Shown here in pieces: positions 44,958 to 53,429 of a stretch of DNA of 64,000 bases. The first letter of the stretch is position 1, and each line of letters begins with the position of its first letter. A model generated the notes under the pieces. That model made no database searches. It was given only the letters and a program-made list of their open reading frames with translations, and was not told the origin of the DNA. The position numbers were made by a program, and so were the translations under genes. The stretch comes from Leucobacter chromiireducens subsp. chromiireducens (lineage in GTDB: Bacteria; Actinomycetota; Actinomycetes; Actinomycetales; Microbacteriaceae): assembly GCF_016758255.1 (NCBI RefSeq), contig NZ_QYAD01000001.1:930001-994000 (forward strand). The letters are read 5' to 3'.

Positions 44958-47534
44958 TCAGCCGCGGGGCTTCGTACGGGCGGTCGCTTCCGCGGTCCAC
45001 GGGTCCTCGGGCCACGGGTGCTTCGGGTAGCGCCCACGCATCTCTTTCCGCACCTCCTGGTACGGCCCATTCCAGAAAGACGCGAGATCGTCGGTGACCG
45101 CGAGCGGCCGGCGGGCGGGGGAGAGGAGATGGAAGAGCACGGGGACTCGACCCCCGGCGAGGCGAGGCGTATCAGCGAGACCGAAGAGTTCCTGCAGCTT
45201 CACGGCGACGACGGGACGTGCAGTGGGCTCGTCCGGTGCCGGATAGTCGATGCGCGCGCTCGTGCCGGACGGAACTGCGAGCCGCTCGGGCGCAAGCTCG
45301 TCGAAGCGCGTGGCGTCGGGCCAGGGGAGGAGCCGACGGAGCGCGTGGGCGACGTCGATGCCCTGCACGGAAGACTGGGGGCGTAGGCGCTCGAGATCCG
45401 GCCCGAGCCAGGTATCGAGCCGTGTGAGCAGCTCCGCGTCATCGACCCCGGGCCACGGCTCACCGAGGGCCTGCTGCAGCACGTGCAGGCGGCCGCGCAC
45501 AGCGCGCGCAGCGGGGGTCCAGTCGAGCGCGCCGAGTCCCACCTCCAGAACATGTGCGGCGAACGCGGGGCCGGTGTCAGCCTGAGTCGCCTGTGCCGGC
45601 TGCGAAGCCAAAAGGATCGCGCCGAGGCGATGTTCCTCGCGCACGCGCACCCGGCCGTCGGTCACGGTAGCCGCGCGAGATGAGGTCCGAAGTGCTGCTC
45701 CGATTCGGAGCGCCTCAGCCGCCGGAATGGCCGCGGCGAGCCTGATGACCGCTCCCGTGCCATCCGCTGCGCGTCCGGCGGCCCGCTGCACCTCGCGAAC
45801 CGCGAGCCACTCGGACGCGAGAAGCGGGCTCCCCTCCGGCAGCGCCGCTCGGGTACCGCTCGCAAGGAGATAGCTGCGTGAGTGCTCCGCGGTGCGCCGT
45901 GCGAGCCACTCGGGGCGCGCGAGCGCGGTGACCACGCCCACGTCGTCGGGAGCAGGTGTACCGCCCGTCGCAGGCGGGTTGCCGATGAGCGCTGTGAGGC
46001 GGCGTGTTTCTCGCCGCCACCGATCTGCGCCGGGGGCGCGCCCCGTGCGCAGCCCGCGCAGGAGGGCGCCGAGATCGGCGTTCGGCTCACGAAAGTCGTC
46101 AGAGAGCGCGGCCACCACCTCCGCCGCACGGCCCGCGTCGCCGAGTTCGGCCGCGCCGTCGAGGAGCGCGCGGGCCTCACGAACGCCGACGGGCATCGCT
46201 GCCACGCGTTCGCCCAGCGGTGTCGCGCGGCCATCCTCGCGGCAGAGCCCCAGGGCGTGCAGGGTTTCGAGTGCGCGGGCGAGCGCCGCGGCAGGCGGTG
46301 CGGTGGGCAGGCGAAGTCCGACCGCGCCGGGCGTTCCCCACATCGCCAGCATGAGCGCAGCGTCGGTGAGGTCGGCAGACAGGATCTCCGGTGTGACGGC
46401 GGCAGGCATCCGCGCGAAGTCGGCTTCGGAATACGCACGAACCGCGCGTCCGGGGCCTTGCCGTGCGGCGCGGCCCGCCCGCTGTTCCGCGCTTGCGCGC
46501 GCCGCACTTACCGTGACGAGTCCGGTCATGTCGCGACCCTGATCACGGCGCACCTCACGCGAGAGCCCGGCGTCGATTACGAGCCGCACACCGGGCACGG
46601 TCAGTGAGCTCTCGGCGAGCGCCGTGCTCACGACGATGCGTGCCGGCTCGCTCGTGCCGCGGCCGGAGACCGCGCGATCCTGCTCGCGGGCCGGCAGCCG
46701 TCCGTGCAGGGGAAGCACCTCCACGCCATGGGGCGCTGTCGGTCCGGGGACAATCTCGCGGATGAGTCGCGTCACCTCGTCGACCTCACGCGCACCCGGC
46801 AGGAAAACGAGGGCGTCGTGTCCGGCGCGCGACTGCTCAGCGGCGGCGAGCCGTGCCACGTGGGCTAGGAAGTCTCGCGTGACCCCGCGTTCGTCGAGCC
46901 GGGCACTGGGGCCTGCGGCGTAGGCGAGCTCGAGCGGGTGCAGCGCAGCGGGTACCTCGACGGTGAGCGCCCCGAGGAGTTCGGCGAGGCCGGCCGCATC
47001 GAGGGTGGCGGACATTGCGATGAGCAGCAGCTCGGGGCGCAACTCGCGCAGCTCTGCAAGCATCCCGAGGAGCAGATCGCTTTCGAGCCCGCGCTCGTGT
47101 ACCTCGTCGAGCACCACGGCGTCGATGCCCTCGAGGGCCGGATCAGTCAGCAGCCGGCGCAGCAGGACCCCCGGGGTCACCGCCTCTACTCGCGTCTCCG
47201 CGCTGACGGTGCGCTCACCGCGCACGGTGAAGCCGACGGGCCCGCCCACCGGGCTGCCGTCCAGCGCAGCGAGGCGCCGGGCCGCGGCTCGCACGGCAAC
47301 TCGGCGCGGCTGTGTCACGAGGATCCGGCCGCTCGTGTGCGCCGGTGCGGCGCGCGGCGCGCGTTCGGCACAGAGGTTCGCGACGAGCGCTGGCACGAAG
47401 GTGGTCTTGCCGGTGCCGGGGGGAGCGGTGATGACAGCCGCGCCGCTCAGTACGGCAGTCGCGAGCTCGTCTGCCGCTGCGGCGACGGGAAGCCCCGCCC
47501 CGATCACGGCGAGGTCGAAGAGGTGCGTGGTCAC
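44958..47534 (-). CDS. hrpB: ATP-dependent helicase HrpB
   Basis: DEAH/DExH-type RNA helicase of unknown cellular role. The 858-residue protein has Walker A APPGTGKTTFVP, QPRRVAVRAAARRLA, the DEVHERGLESDLL box, SATLDAAGLAELL, the helicase C domain (STALAESSLTVPGVRLVID, QRAGRAARQGPG) and the HrpB-specific C-terminal domain ending MRGRYPKHPWPEDPW. GTG start at 47534, with TAGGAT on the minus strand 6 bases upstream (leaderless position). Confidence 0.95.
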   Translation of the reverse strand: MTTHLFDLAVIGAGLPVAAAADELATAVLSGAAVITAPPGTGKTTFVPALVANLCAERAPRAAPAHTSGRILVTQPRRVAVRAAARRLAALDGSPVGGPVGFTVRGERTVSAETRVEAVTPGVLLRRLLTDPALEGIDAVVLDEVHERGLESDLLLGMLAELRELRPELLLIAMSATLDAAGLAELLGALTVEVPAALHPLELAYAAGPSARLDERGVTRDFLAHVARLAAAEQSRAGHDALVFLPGAREVDEVTRLIREIVPGPTAPHGVEVLPLHGRLPAREQDRAVSGRGTSEPARIVVSTALAESSLTVPGVRLVIDAGLSREVRRDQGRDMTGLVTVSAARASAEQRAGRAARQGPGRAVRAYSEADFARMPAAVTPEILSADLTDAALMLAMWGTPGAVGLRLPTAPPAAALARALETLHALGLCREDGRATPLGERVAAMPVGVREARALLDGAAELGDAGRAAEVVAALSDDFREPNADLGALLRGLRTGRAPGADRWRRETRRLTALIGNPPATGGTPAPDDVGVVTALARPEWLARRTAEHSRSYLLASGTRAALPEGSPLLASEWLAVREVQRAAGRAADGTGAVIRLAAAIPAAEALRIGAALRTSSRAATVTDGRVRVREEHRLGAILLASQPAQATQADTGPAFAAHVLEVGLGALDWTPAARAVRGRLHVLQQALGEPWPGVDDAELLTRLDTWLGPDLERLRPQSSVQGIDVAHALRRLLPWPDATRFDELAPERLAVPSGTSARIDYPAPDEPTARPVVAVKLQELFGLADTPRLAGGRVPVLFHLLSPARRPLAVTDDLASFWNGPYQEVRKEMRGRYPKHPWPEDPWTAEATARTKPRG

Positions 47535-47566
47535 CCGTTCATCCTAGGGTTGGTGCCCCGAGACGC

Positions 47567-47628
47567 GTGTGGCCGCCGACCCACTGGATCGGCGGCCACA
47601 CGGCGGCGCCTCCGCGGAACGGAGGCGC
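47567..47628 (-). terminator. Tandem hairpins after the membrane protein gene at 47635
   Basis: A perfect 13-bp stem (GTGTGGCCGCCGA, 47567-47579, with 47589-47601) and a 9-bp stem (GCGCCTCCG, 47606-47614, with 47620-47628). They lie between the 47635 gene and hrpB on the minus strand. Confidence 0.8.
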
Positions 47629-47634
47629 TGAACG

Positions 47635-48492
47635 CTACTGCGCGGGCTCCTCGGCGGGCGTCTCCGCCGGCGCCTCGGTGTCCTGCGTGGTGTCAGCGGC
47701 GGGCTGCTCGAGGCCTGCCTTCACGGCGTCGACCTGCTCCTGCGTGTAGCCGCAGTGCTTTGTCGCCTCGCTCTCCCACTTCTGCGTGAGACGGTCCTTG
47801 CCGGCGCCGTGCGCCTCGGCGACGGTGCCGACGTAGATGGTGCCGTCCTTCGACTCCTTGTTCACGTCGGGAACGGTCTGGCACACGTGGAAGACGCTTC
47901 CGCTCTTCGTCCAGAACACCTCATCGTTGCCCGTGAGTTGCTCGATGATGTTCGTCTCGTTGGCGTACTGCTCCTGCGAGGGCGACTGGTAGGTCGCTCC
48001 GAGCGCGCCTGCGATGAGCAGCACGACGATGCCGATGCCACCGGCGAGTGCTTTCTGCTTGCCCGACATGTTCTTGTTCAGGAAGATCATGATGATGAGC
48101 GGCAGGAACGAGACGATCGACATGATCGCGCCGAGCTGGTTCTGCACGAAGAACTTCACGCGATCCTTCTCGGAAGCGGGATCGAGGCGGTTCGACTGCT
48201 TCCAGCACAGCGAACCGATCACCGAGAGCACACCGGTCACGACGATCGCTCCGATGAGCAGCCACATGTTGACGGGGACCTGCTTGAGGACCCAGAAGAT
48301 CGCGAAGGCCTGAACGCCAATTGCGAGGACCCACAGCACCCAGGAAATGATCCGGAGCTTTGTGGCCTTCGCCTTCGCCTCGGGGGAGGGAGTCCACGCC
48401 GGTCCGGCGTCTTCCGTACGGCTTCCCTGTGCCGGTGCGGAGGACTGAGGCTGTTCTACGCGAACAACCTTCTTCTTGGGGGTTTCGGTCAT
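47635..48492 (-). CDS. Membrane protein of unknown function
   Basis: A 285-residue protein. Residues 1-45 are hydrophilic and basic-acidic (ETPKKKVVRVEQPQSS). Four hydrophobic helices lie at about 47-90, 110-135 and 145-165 in hairpin arrangement. The C-terminal 120 residues are soluble, with two cysteines (FHVCQTVPD and KHCGYTQEQV) that could form a disulfide, and an acidic Pro/Glu tail. A TATATT box on the minus strand lies about 35 bases upstream. No family recognised. Confidence 0.75.
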   Translation of the reverse strand: MTETPKKKVVRVEQPQSSAPAQGSRTEDAGPAWTPSPEAKAKATKLRIISWVLWVLAIGVQAFAIFWVLKQVPVNMWLLIGAIVVTGVLSVIGSLCWKQSNRLDPASEKDRVKFFVQNQLGAIMSIVSFLPLIIMIFLNKNMSGKQKALAGGIGIVVLLIAGALGATYQSPSQEQYANETNIIEQLTGNDEVFWTKSGSVFHVCQTVPDVNKESKDGTIYVGTVAEAHGAGKDRLTQKWESEATKHCGYTQEQVDAVKAGLEQPAADTTQDTEAPAETPAEEPAQ

Positions 48493-48585
48493 GACAGCTC
48501 TCTTTCGAGTCGACGGTACGTCAAAATATACCGGGAATACGTGGCTCCCGGGTGTCTCGGAGCTTCATCTCGTTACGCTGGCGGG

Positions 48586-49074
48586 ATGGCTAAGAAGACG
48601 GTCCGAGCGCCGCGGGAGAGCGCGCTCGCGAGCGGGTGGACGGTAGAGGGAGATCCGGATCCGGAACTCGTGATCGCGGATGCCGCCGCGGCCCCGGACC
48701 CCGGGTCCGTGGACACTCCGGCTGACGAGGAGTCGGCTGCGGCAGCGACAGCCGAGCGCGGCACACAGGTATCGAACGGCGCGCTCGTCGCGCTAGGCGT
48801 GTTCGGTGGGCTCTACCTCCTGTACACGCTCGGTTGGGCGAACGTTGCGCAGGCCTACGCGACCGTGAACGCGCTCACCGCAGCGGGAAGCGGTTCGCTC
48901 GGTGGCGTGCTGCAGCAGATTGTCTTCTGGGCGGCTCCGTTCGCGCCAGCCATGTGGTTCTTCACCGCGCTCGTGTTCGCCCGCGGCAAGGGCGCGGCGC
49001 GACTCACGATCCTGCTCGCTGTCGGTGCCGTCGTGCTCCTGCCGCTTCCAATGCTCATCGCCCGAGGAGGCTAA
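48586..49074 (+). CDS. Membrane protein of unknown function, operon partner of 49077
   Basis: A 162-residue protein. The first 65 residues are Ala/Asp/Glu-rich and hydrophilic; three helices follow (about 67-85, 105-125, 137-157). ATG at 48586 with TACGCT (48574-48579) ending 6 bases upstream, indicating a leaderless mRNA. It is separated from the next gene by two bases. Divergent from the 47635 gene. No family assigned. Confidence 0.75.
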   Translation: MAKKTVRAPRESALASGWTVEGDPDPELVIADAAAAPDPGSVDTPADEESAAAATAERGTQVSNGALVALGVFGGLYLLYTLGWANVAQAYATVNALTAAGSGSLGGVLQQIVFWAAPFAPAMWFFTALVFARGKGAARLTILLAVGAVVLLPLPMLIARGG

Positions 49075-49076
49075 TC

Positions 49077-49397
49077 GTGGTGGCTCGTATCGCTTGGTGG
49101 ATCGCCGGGCTTCTCGTCGCCGTGCTCTATGTGCACGCCACCGTGACCGGTATCGGAAACCTCACGGGCATGCTTGGCCTCGCTGGCGCGCTGGGGATGG
49201 GCCTGAGCGCCTCGGGCTGGGCGTGGCTGGTATTCGGGATCGCGATGCCGGTGCTCATTTTTGCCGGTGCGCTGTTGCTCGGCCGGAAGCGCGGGGGCGG
49301 CACACGAATCCTCCTGCTCGCGGCGGGGATCGCTGTCGTGGCGGTAGTGCAGCTCGACGTCATGCACCTCATTCCTGAGTCGACATATTTCGCCTAG
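49077..49397 (+). CDS. Small multi-helix membrane protein of unknown function
   Basis: A 106-residue protein with three to four hydrophobic helices and very little soluble sequence (IAWWIAGLLVAVLYVHATVT at the start; PVLIFAGALLLGRKRGGG; ILLLAAGIAVVAVVQLDVM). GTG start at 49077 with a GAGGAGG site 6 bases upstream, inside the end of the preceding gene; GTG 49080 is equally possible. Probably forms a unit with the 48586 protein. Confidence 0.7.
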   Translation: MVARIAWWIAGLLVAVLYVHATVTGIGNLTGMLGLAGALGMGLSASGWAWLVFGIAMPVLIFAGALLLGRKRGGGTRILLLAAGIAVVAVVQLDVMHLIPESTYFA

Positions 49398-49423
49398 CGC
49401 GCGGAACGCGCCCGGGACGCCGG

Positions 49424-49429
49424 TAGACT
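49424..49429 (+). promoter_or_regulatory. Candidate -10 box (TAGACT) of serA
   Basis: TAGACT 60 bases before the serA ATG, followed by ATCTGC (49435-49440) and GCAGAT (49453-49458), a 6-bp inverted repeat in the leader. Confidence 0.5.
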
Positions 49430-49488
49430 GAGTGATCTGCGTGACTATTCATGCAGATTCCCTGTCGCTGACCCGAAGGATTCGCTTG

Positions 49489-51081
49489 ATGTCTGCGCCG
49501 GTCGTGCTGATCGCCGAACAACTCTCTCCCGCCACCATTGCCGCACTCGGCCCCGACTTCGAGGTGGTGCACGTCGACGGTACTGACCGCGATGCGCTGC
49601 GCTCGGCGCTCGCGACCGCTGATGCCGTGCTGGTGCGCTCTGCCACCCAGATCGACGCGGAGGCGCTCTCGTGGGCGCCCCAGCTGAAGGTTGTCGCCCG
49701 CGCTGGCGTCGGCCTCGACAACGTGGACATCAAGGCGGCCACGCAGGCCGGCGTCATGGTGGTGAACGCCCCCACGTCGAACGTGATCAGCGCCGCTGAG
49801 CTCACGGTCGCCCACATTCTCGGCCTCGCGCGCCACCTGCAGCGCGCGCACGCCTCGCTTTCCGCCGGCCAGTGGAAGCGCTCGTCCTTCACGGGAACCG
49901 AGCTCTACGAGAAGACGATCGGCATTATCGGGCTGGGCCGTATCGGCGCACTCGTTGCCGAGCGTCTTCGCGGTTTCGGTGTCGAGCTGGTCGCGTACGA
50001 CCCCTACGTCACCGCCACCCGCGCGCAGCAGCTCGGGGTGCAGCTCGTCTCCCTCGAGGAACTGGTGGAGCGCGCTGACTTCCTGACGATCCACATGCCG
50101 CGCACGCCCGAGACGCTCGGCATGATCGGAGCGGAGCAGCTCGCAGCGATGAAGCGCACCGCGTACGTCGTCAACGTTGCGCGCGGTGGCCTGATTGATG
50201 AGGCCGCACTTGCTGACGCGCTTGCCGCCGGCGAGATCGCCGGTGCAGCGCTCGACGTCTTCGTGCAGGAGCCCCCGGCCGACACGAGCCTGACCGGTCT
50301 CGACACGGTCAACGTCACCCCGCACCTCGGTGCCTCGACCGAAGAAGCACAGGAGAAGGCCGGCGTGTCCGTCGCAAAGTCTGTGCGACTCGCGCTCGCA
50401 GGTGACCTCGTACCCGACGCGGTCAACGTCGCGGGCGGTGTGATCGACGAGACCGTGCGCCCCGGCCTGCCCCTCACGGAGAAGCTCGGCCAGATCTTCG
50501 CCGGCCTCGCGGCGGGGCCGATCGGCTCGCTCGACATCGAGGTGCACGGCGAGCTCGCCGATCACAACGTGGAGGCGCTTCGCCTGGCCGCGCTCAAGGG
50601 CATCTTCTCGAAGGTGGTCAGCGACCCCGTGTCGTACGTCAACGCTCCGCTCCTCGCCGAGCAGCGCAACGTTGAGGTGCGTTTCTCGGTCGACGCGGTC
50701 TCCGAGAGCTACCGCAACGTCATCACGATCCGCGGCGCGCTCACTGACGGCACCCCGCTCTCGGTCTCCGGCACCCTCACGGGGCCGAAGCAGATCGAGA
50801 AGATCGTTGAGGTGAACGGCTACGAGGTTGAGCTGCCGATCCCTGAGCACCTCGTAGTGTTCAGCTACACCGACCGCCCCGGCATCGTCGCGGCGTACGG
50901 CGGCCTGCTCGGCGACGCTGGCGTGAACATCGCCGGGCTGCAGATCGCGCGCGACGAGAAGAAGGGCACCGCGCTGTCGGTGCTCTCGGTCGACGCGCCG
51001 ATCGCAGACGAGCTGGTGGAGTCGCTGCGCGCCGCAATCGGTGCTGACGCGCTGCACACGATCGACATCGACGCGCTCTGA
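49489..51081 (+). CDS. serA: D-3-phosphoglycerate dehydrogenase
   Basis: First step of serine synthesis. The 530-residue long-form enzyme has an NAD-binding domain (TIGIIGLGRIGALVAERL), catalytic arginine and glutamate in NVARGGLIDEAAL and DVFVQEPP, the histidine in VTPHLGAST, an intervening domain (about residues 320-450) and a C-terminal ACT domain (LVVFSYTDRPGIVAAYGG) that allows serine feedback. ATG at 49489 with CGAAGGA 8 bases upstream. Confidence 0.96.
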   Translation: MSAPVVLIAEQLSPATIAALGPDFEVVHVDGTDRDALRSALATADAVLVRSATQIDAEALSWAPQLKVVARAGVGLDNVDIKAATQAGVMVVNAPTSNVISAAELTVAHILGLARHLQRAHASLSAGQWKRSSFTGTELYEKTIGIIGLGRIGALVAERLRGFGVELVAYDPYVTATRAQQLGVQLVSLEELVERADFLTIHMPRTPETLGMIGAEQLAAMKRTAYVVNVARGGLIDEAALADALAAGEIAGAALDVFVQEPPADTSLTGLDTVNVTPHLGASTEEAQEKAGVSVAKSVRLALAGDLVPDAVNVAGGVIDETVRPGLPLTEKLGQIFAGLAAGPIGSLDIEVHGELADHNVEALRLAALKGIFSKVVSDPVSYVNAPLLAEQRNVEVRFSVDAVSESYRNVITIRGALTDGTPLSVSGTLTGPKQIEKIVEVNGYEVELPIPEHLVVFSYTDRPGIVAAYGGLLGDAGVNIAGLQIARDEKKGTALSVLSVDAPIADELVESLRAAIGADALHTIDIDAL

Positions 51082-51119
51082 TCTGCGGATCTCGAACGCC
51101 AGTTTTGGCGTGATGCGCT

Positions 51120-51160
51120 GCGAAAACCCCCTGCCGTACGGCAGGGGGTTTTCGCGTTTT
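51120..51160 (+). terminator. Intrinsic terminator of serA
   Basis: A 36-base perfect palindrome centred on GTAC (arms contain GCGAAAACCCCCTGCC), the A/T ends giving AAAA before and TTTT after the GC stem, followed by CGCGTTTT. Confidence 0.92.
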
Positions 51161-51215
51161 CGCGCGCTGACTTGTCGTGAGCCGCACCGGGGGAGTACTG
51201 TAATCGAGTCCCAGA

Positions 51216-51233
51216 GGTAAGGCACGCCTTACC
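51216..51233. promoter_or_regulatory. DtxR/IdeR-type iron box before efeUOB
   Basis: GGTAAGGCACGCCTTACC, a perfect palindrome except for the central AC. The TAAGG and CCTTACC half-sites resemble actinobacterial iron boxes. It follows a TACTGT box (51196-51201), so binding of an iron-loaded repressor would block transcription. Confidence 0.75.
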
Positions 51234-51291
51234 ATCATCACACCAGGCCACACTCGCGCTCGCGTGCCGGCCGTTTCCCGCAGAGGCACAC

Positions 51292-52206
51292 ATGCTCGGA
51301 ACCTTTCTCATCGGCTTGCGTGAAGGCCTCGAGGCTGCGCTCGTTGTGGGGATCTTGCTCGCCTACGTGCAGCGCATCGGCCGGCCCGACGTAGCTCGGA
51401 GGATCTGGGCGGGCGTGGGCCTTGCTGTGCTCGCGTCGCTCACCGCAGGAGCCATCCTCACCTTCGGTGCGTACGGGCTCTCCTTCCAGGCGCAGGAGAT
51501 CATCGGGGGCACGCTCTCGCTCGTGGCTGTCGGCCTCGTCACCTGGATGGTGTTCTGGATGCTGCGCACCGCGCGCGGCATGAAGTCGGAACTCGAGGGG
51601 CAGCTGGGCGCGGCAATTGCCGGCTCAGGCTGGGGCATTGTGGCCGTCGGTTTTCTCTCCGTGGGGCGTGAGGGCCTCGAGACCGCGCTCTTCATCTGGG
51701 CCACCACCCGGTCGGCGGGAGAGAGCCCGCTCGTCGGCCTGCTCGCGGCGATCGCCGGAATCCTGCTCGCCTGCGCGCTGGGCTGGCTGATCTACCGCGG
51801 CATGCTGCGCGTGAACCTCGCGAAGTTCTTCACCTGGACTGGCGCACTGCTCATCGTGTTTGCTGCCGGGGTGGTGGCGTACGCGATCCATGATCTGCAG
51901 GAGGCCGCCGTGCTTCCCGGGCCCTTCGCCGTCGCCCCTGAGGGTGCGGGCGCATTCCTCCAGTCCTGGTACGGCGAGGCCGCGTGGGCCTTCCGGATCC
52001 CGCAGGTGATCGCCCCGGACGGGGTGCTGGGCAGCCTCTTGAAGGGCACCATCGGCTTCACGCCCGAGATGACCAAGCTCGAGCTTGTCGGGTACGTGCT
52101 GTACCTCGTCCCCACGCTCACCCTCTTCCTGCGCCGCGCCCTGCGGCCGGCCGGGCGGCCCACCGCCAGCGCCGCGTCAGTTTCTCACCCCGCACCCACC
52201 CACTAG
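51292..52206 (+). CDS. efeU: EfeU ferrous iron permease (FTR1 family)
   Basis: Membrane permease of the EfeUOB ferrous iron uptake system. The 304-residue protein has seven helices and the two FTR1 iron-binding motifs REGLEAAL (about residue 10) and REGLETAL (about residue 125). An AGAGG site precedes the ATG. A Pro/Ala/Ser-rich tail ends the protein. Stop lies 8 bases before the efeO start; all three efe genes are on one transcript under the upstream iron box. Confidence 0.95.
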   Translation: MLGTFLIGLREGLEAALVVGILLAYVQRIGRPDVARRIWAGVGLAVLASLTAGAILTFGAYGLSFQAQEIIGGTLSLVAVGLVTWMVFWMLRTARGMKSELEGQLGAAIAGSGWGIVAVGFLSVGREGLETALFIWATTRSAGESPLVGLLAAIAGILLACALGWLIYRGMLRVNLAKFFTWTGALLIVFAAGVVAYAIHDLQEAAVLPGPFAVAPEGAGAFLQSWYGEAAWAFRIPQVIAPDGVLGSLLKGTIGFTPEMTKLELVGYVLYLVPTLTLFLRRALRPAGRPTASAASVSHPAPTH

Positions 52207-52214
52207 GAGTCACC

Positions 52215-53429
52215 GTGCAGACCCGATCCACCCTTACCCTCGCCGCCGTCGTCGCGACTGGCGTGCTCACCCTCACCGGTTGCGTGCCAAACGCCGGGAC
52301 GGGCGCCGCAGCCGCGCTCACCGTCGACTCGTCGGCGGATGCCTGCGCGGTGAGCGCGGACACCGCAGCGAGCGGCCCCATCACCTTCTCGGTCACGAAC
52401 TCGAGCGAGCAGGTCACCGAGTTCTACGTGCTCGCGGAGAATGAACTCTCGATCGTCGGCGAGGTGGAGAACATCGCCCCCGGCGCGAGCCGCGACCTGA
52501 CGCTCGTCGCGCAGCCCGGCACCTATTACACGGTGTGCAAGCCGGGCATGGTGGGTGCGGGCATCGGCAAGATGCCCTTCACCGTGACGGGCGAGACGGT
52601 CGAGGCGAGCGCCGATGACGCGGCGGCCGAGGAGGCTGCTGTGACGAGCTACACCGCGTACGTGAAGAGCCAGGCCGCGGAGCTCGTGCCGCAGGTGCAG
52701 GCGTTCGTCGACGCGTACGCCGCGGGCAACGACGACGAAGCGCGTCGCCTCTTCCCGCTCGCACGTGTGAGCTACGAGCGCATCGAGCCCACCGCAGAGC
52801 AGTTCGGTGATCTCGACCCCGCGATCGATTACCGCAAGCCGGGCGCTGAAGCCGAGGGCCTGCCGTTCACCGGCTTCCACCGCATCGAGATGGACCTCTG
52901 GCTCGACGAGGCGAAGAAGAACTACCCGGATGAGCAGCTCGTTGCGCTGACGCCGGCGGAGCGTGCAGAGGTGGGCGACAAGCTCGTTGCCGACATCACC
53001 TCCCTCTACGATCTCGTGCACTCGGATGACTTCTCGCTGACGCTGAGCGACATCACGAACGGCGCGATCGGCCTGCTCGACGAGATCGCCGCACCCGACG
53101 GCAAGCTGCCCGGCGAGGAGAACGAGTTCGCCCACACCGATCTGTACGACTTCCGCGCGAACGTCGAGGGCGCGCAGGTCGCGTACGAGGCCGTGCGCGA
53201 CATCGCCGCGGCGAAGGGCGACGATGGGGCCAAGCTCACGAAGACGCTCGACGCGCAGTTCGACGGCATGCTCGAGCTGCTCGCCACCTACGGCGACTAC
53301 GAGGCCGGCTTCGTCGACTACTCGACGGTGGATCAGAGTGCCCGCGGTGAGCTCGGCGCACAGCTGAACGCGCTGAGCGAGCCGATGTCCCGCCTCACGC
53401 ACACGGTGCTCGGGATCAGTGCCGAGTAG
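52215..53429 (+). CDS. efeO: EfeO iron-uptake lipoprotein
   Basis: Extracytoplasmic component of EfeUOB. GTG start at 52215 with TAGGAG upstream; 404 residues. The signal peptide ends in the lipobox LTGC, so it is lipid-anchored. An N-terminal cupredoxin-like domain (ITFSVTNSSEQVTEFYVLAE) is followed by the peptidase-M75-like domain with the GFHRIEMDLW motif (HxxE). The M75 domain is thought to hold iron. Overlaps efeB by 11 bases. Confidence 0.94.
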   Translation: MQTRSTLTLAAVVATGVLTLTGCVPNAGTGAAAALTVDSSADACAVSADTAASGPITFSVTNSSEQVTEFYVLAENELSIVGEVENIAPGASRDLTLVAQPGTYYTVCKPGMVGAGIGKMPFTVTGETVEASADDAAAEEAAVTSYTAYVKSQAAELVPQVQAFVDAYAAGNDDEARRLFPLARVSYERIEPTAEQFGDLDPAIDYRKPGAEAEGLPFTGFHRIEMDLWLDEAKKNYPDEQLVALTPAERAEVGDKLVADITSLYDLVHSDDFSLTLSDITNGAIGLLDEIAAPDGKLPGEENEFAHTDLYDFRANVEGAQVAYEAVRDIAAAKGDDGAKLTKTLDAQFDGMLELLATYGDYEAGFVDYSTVDQSARGELGAQLNALSEPMSRLTHTVLGISAE

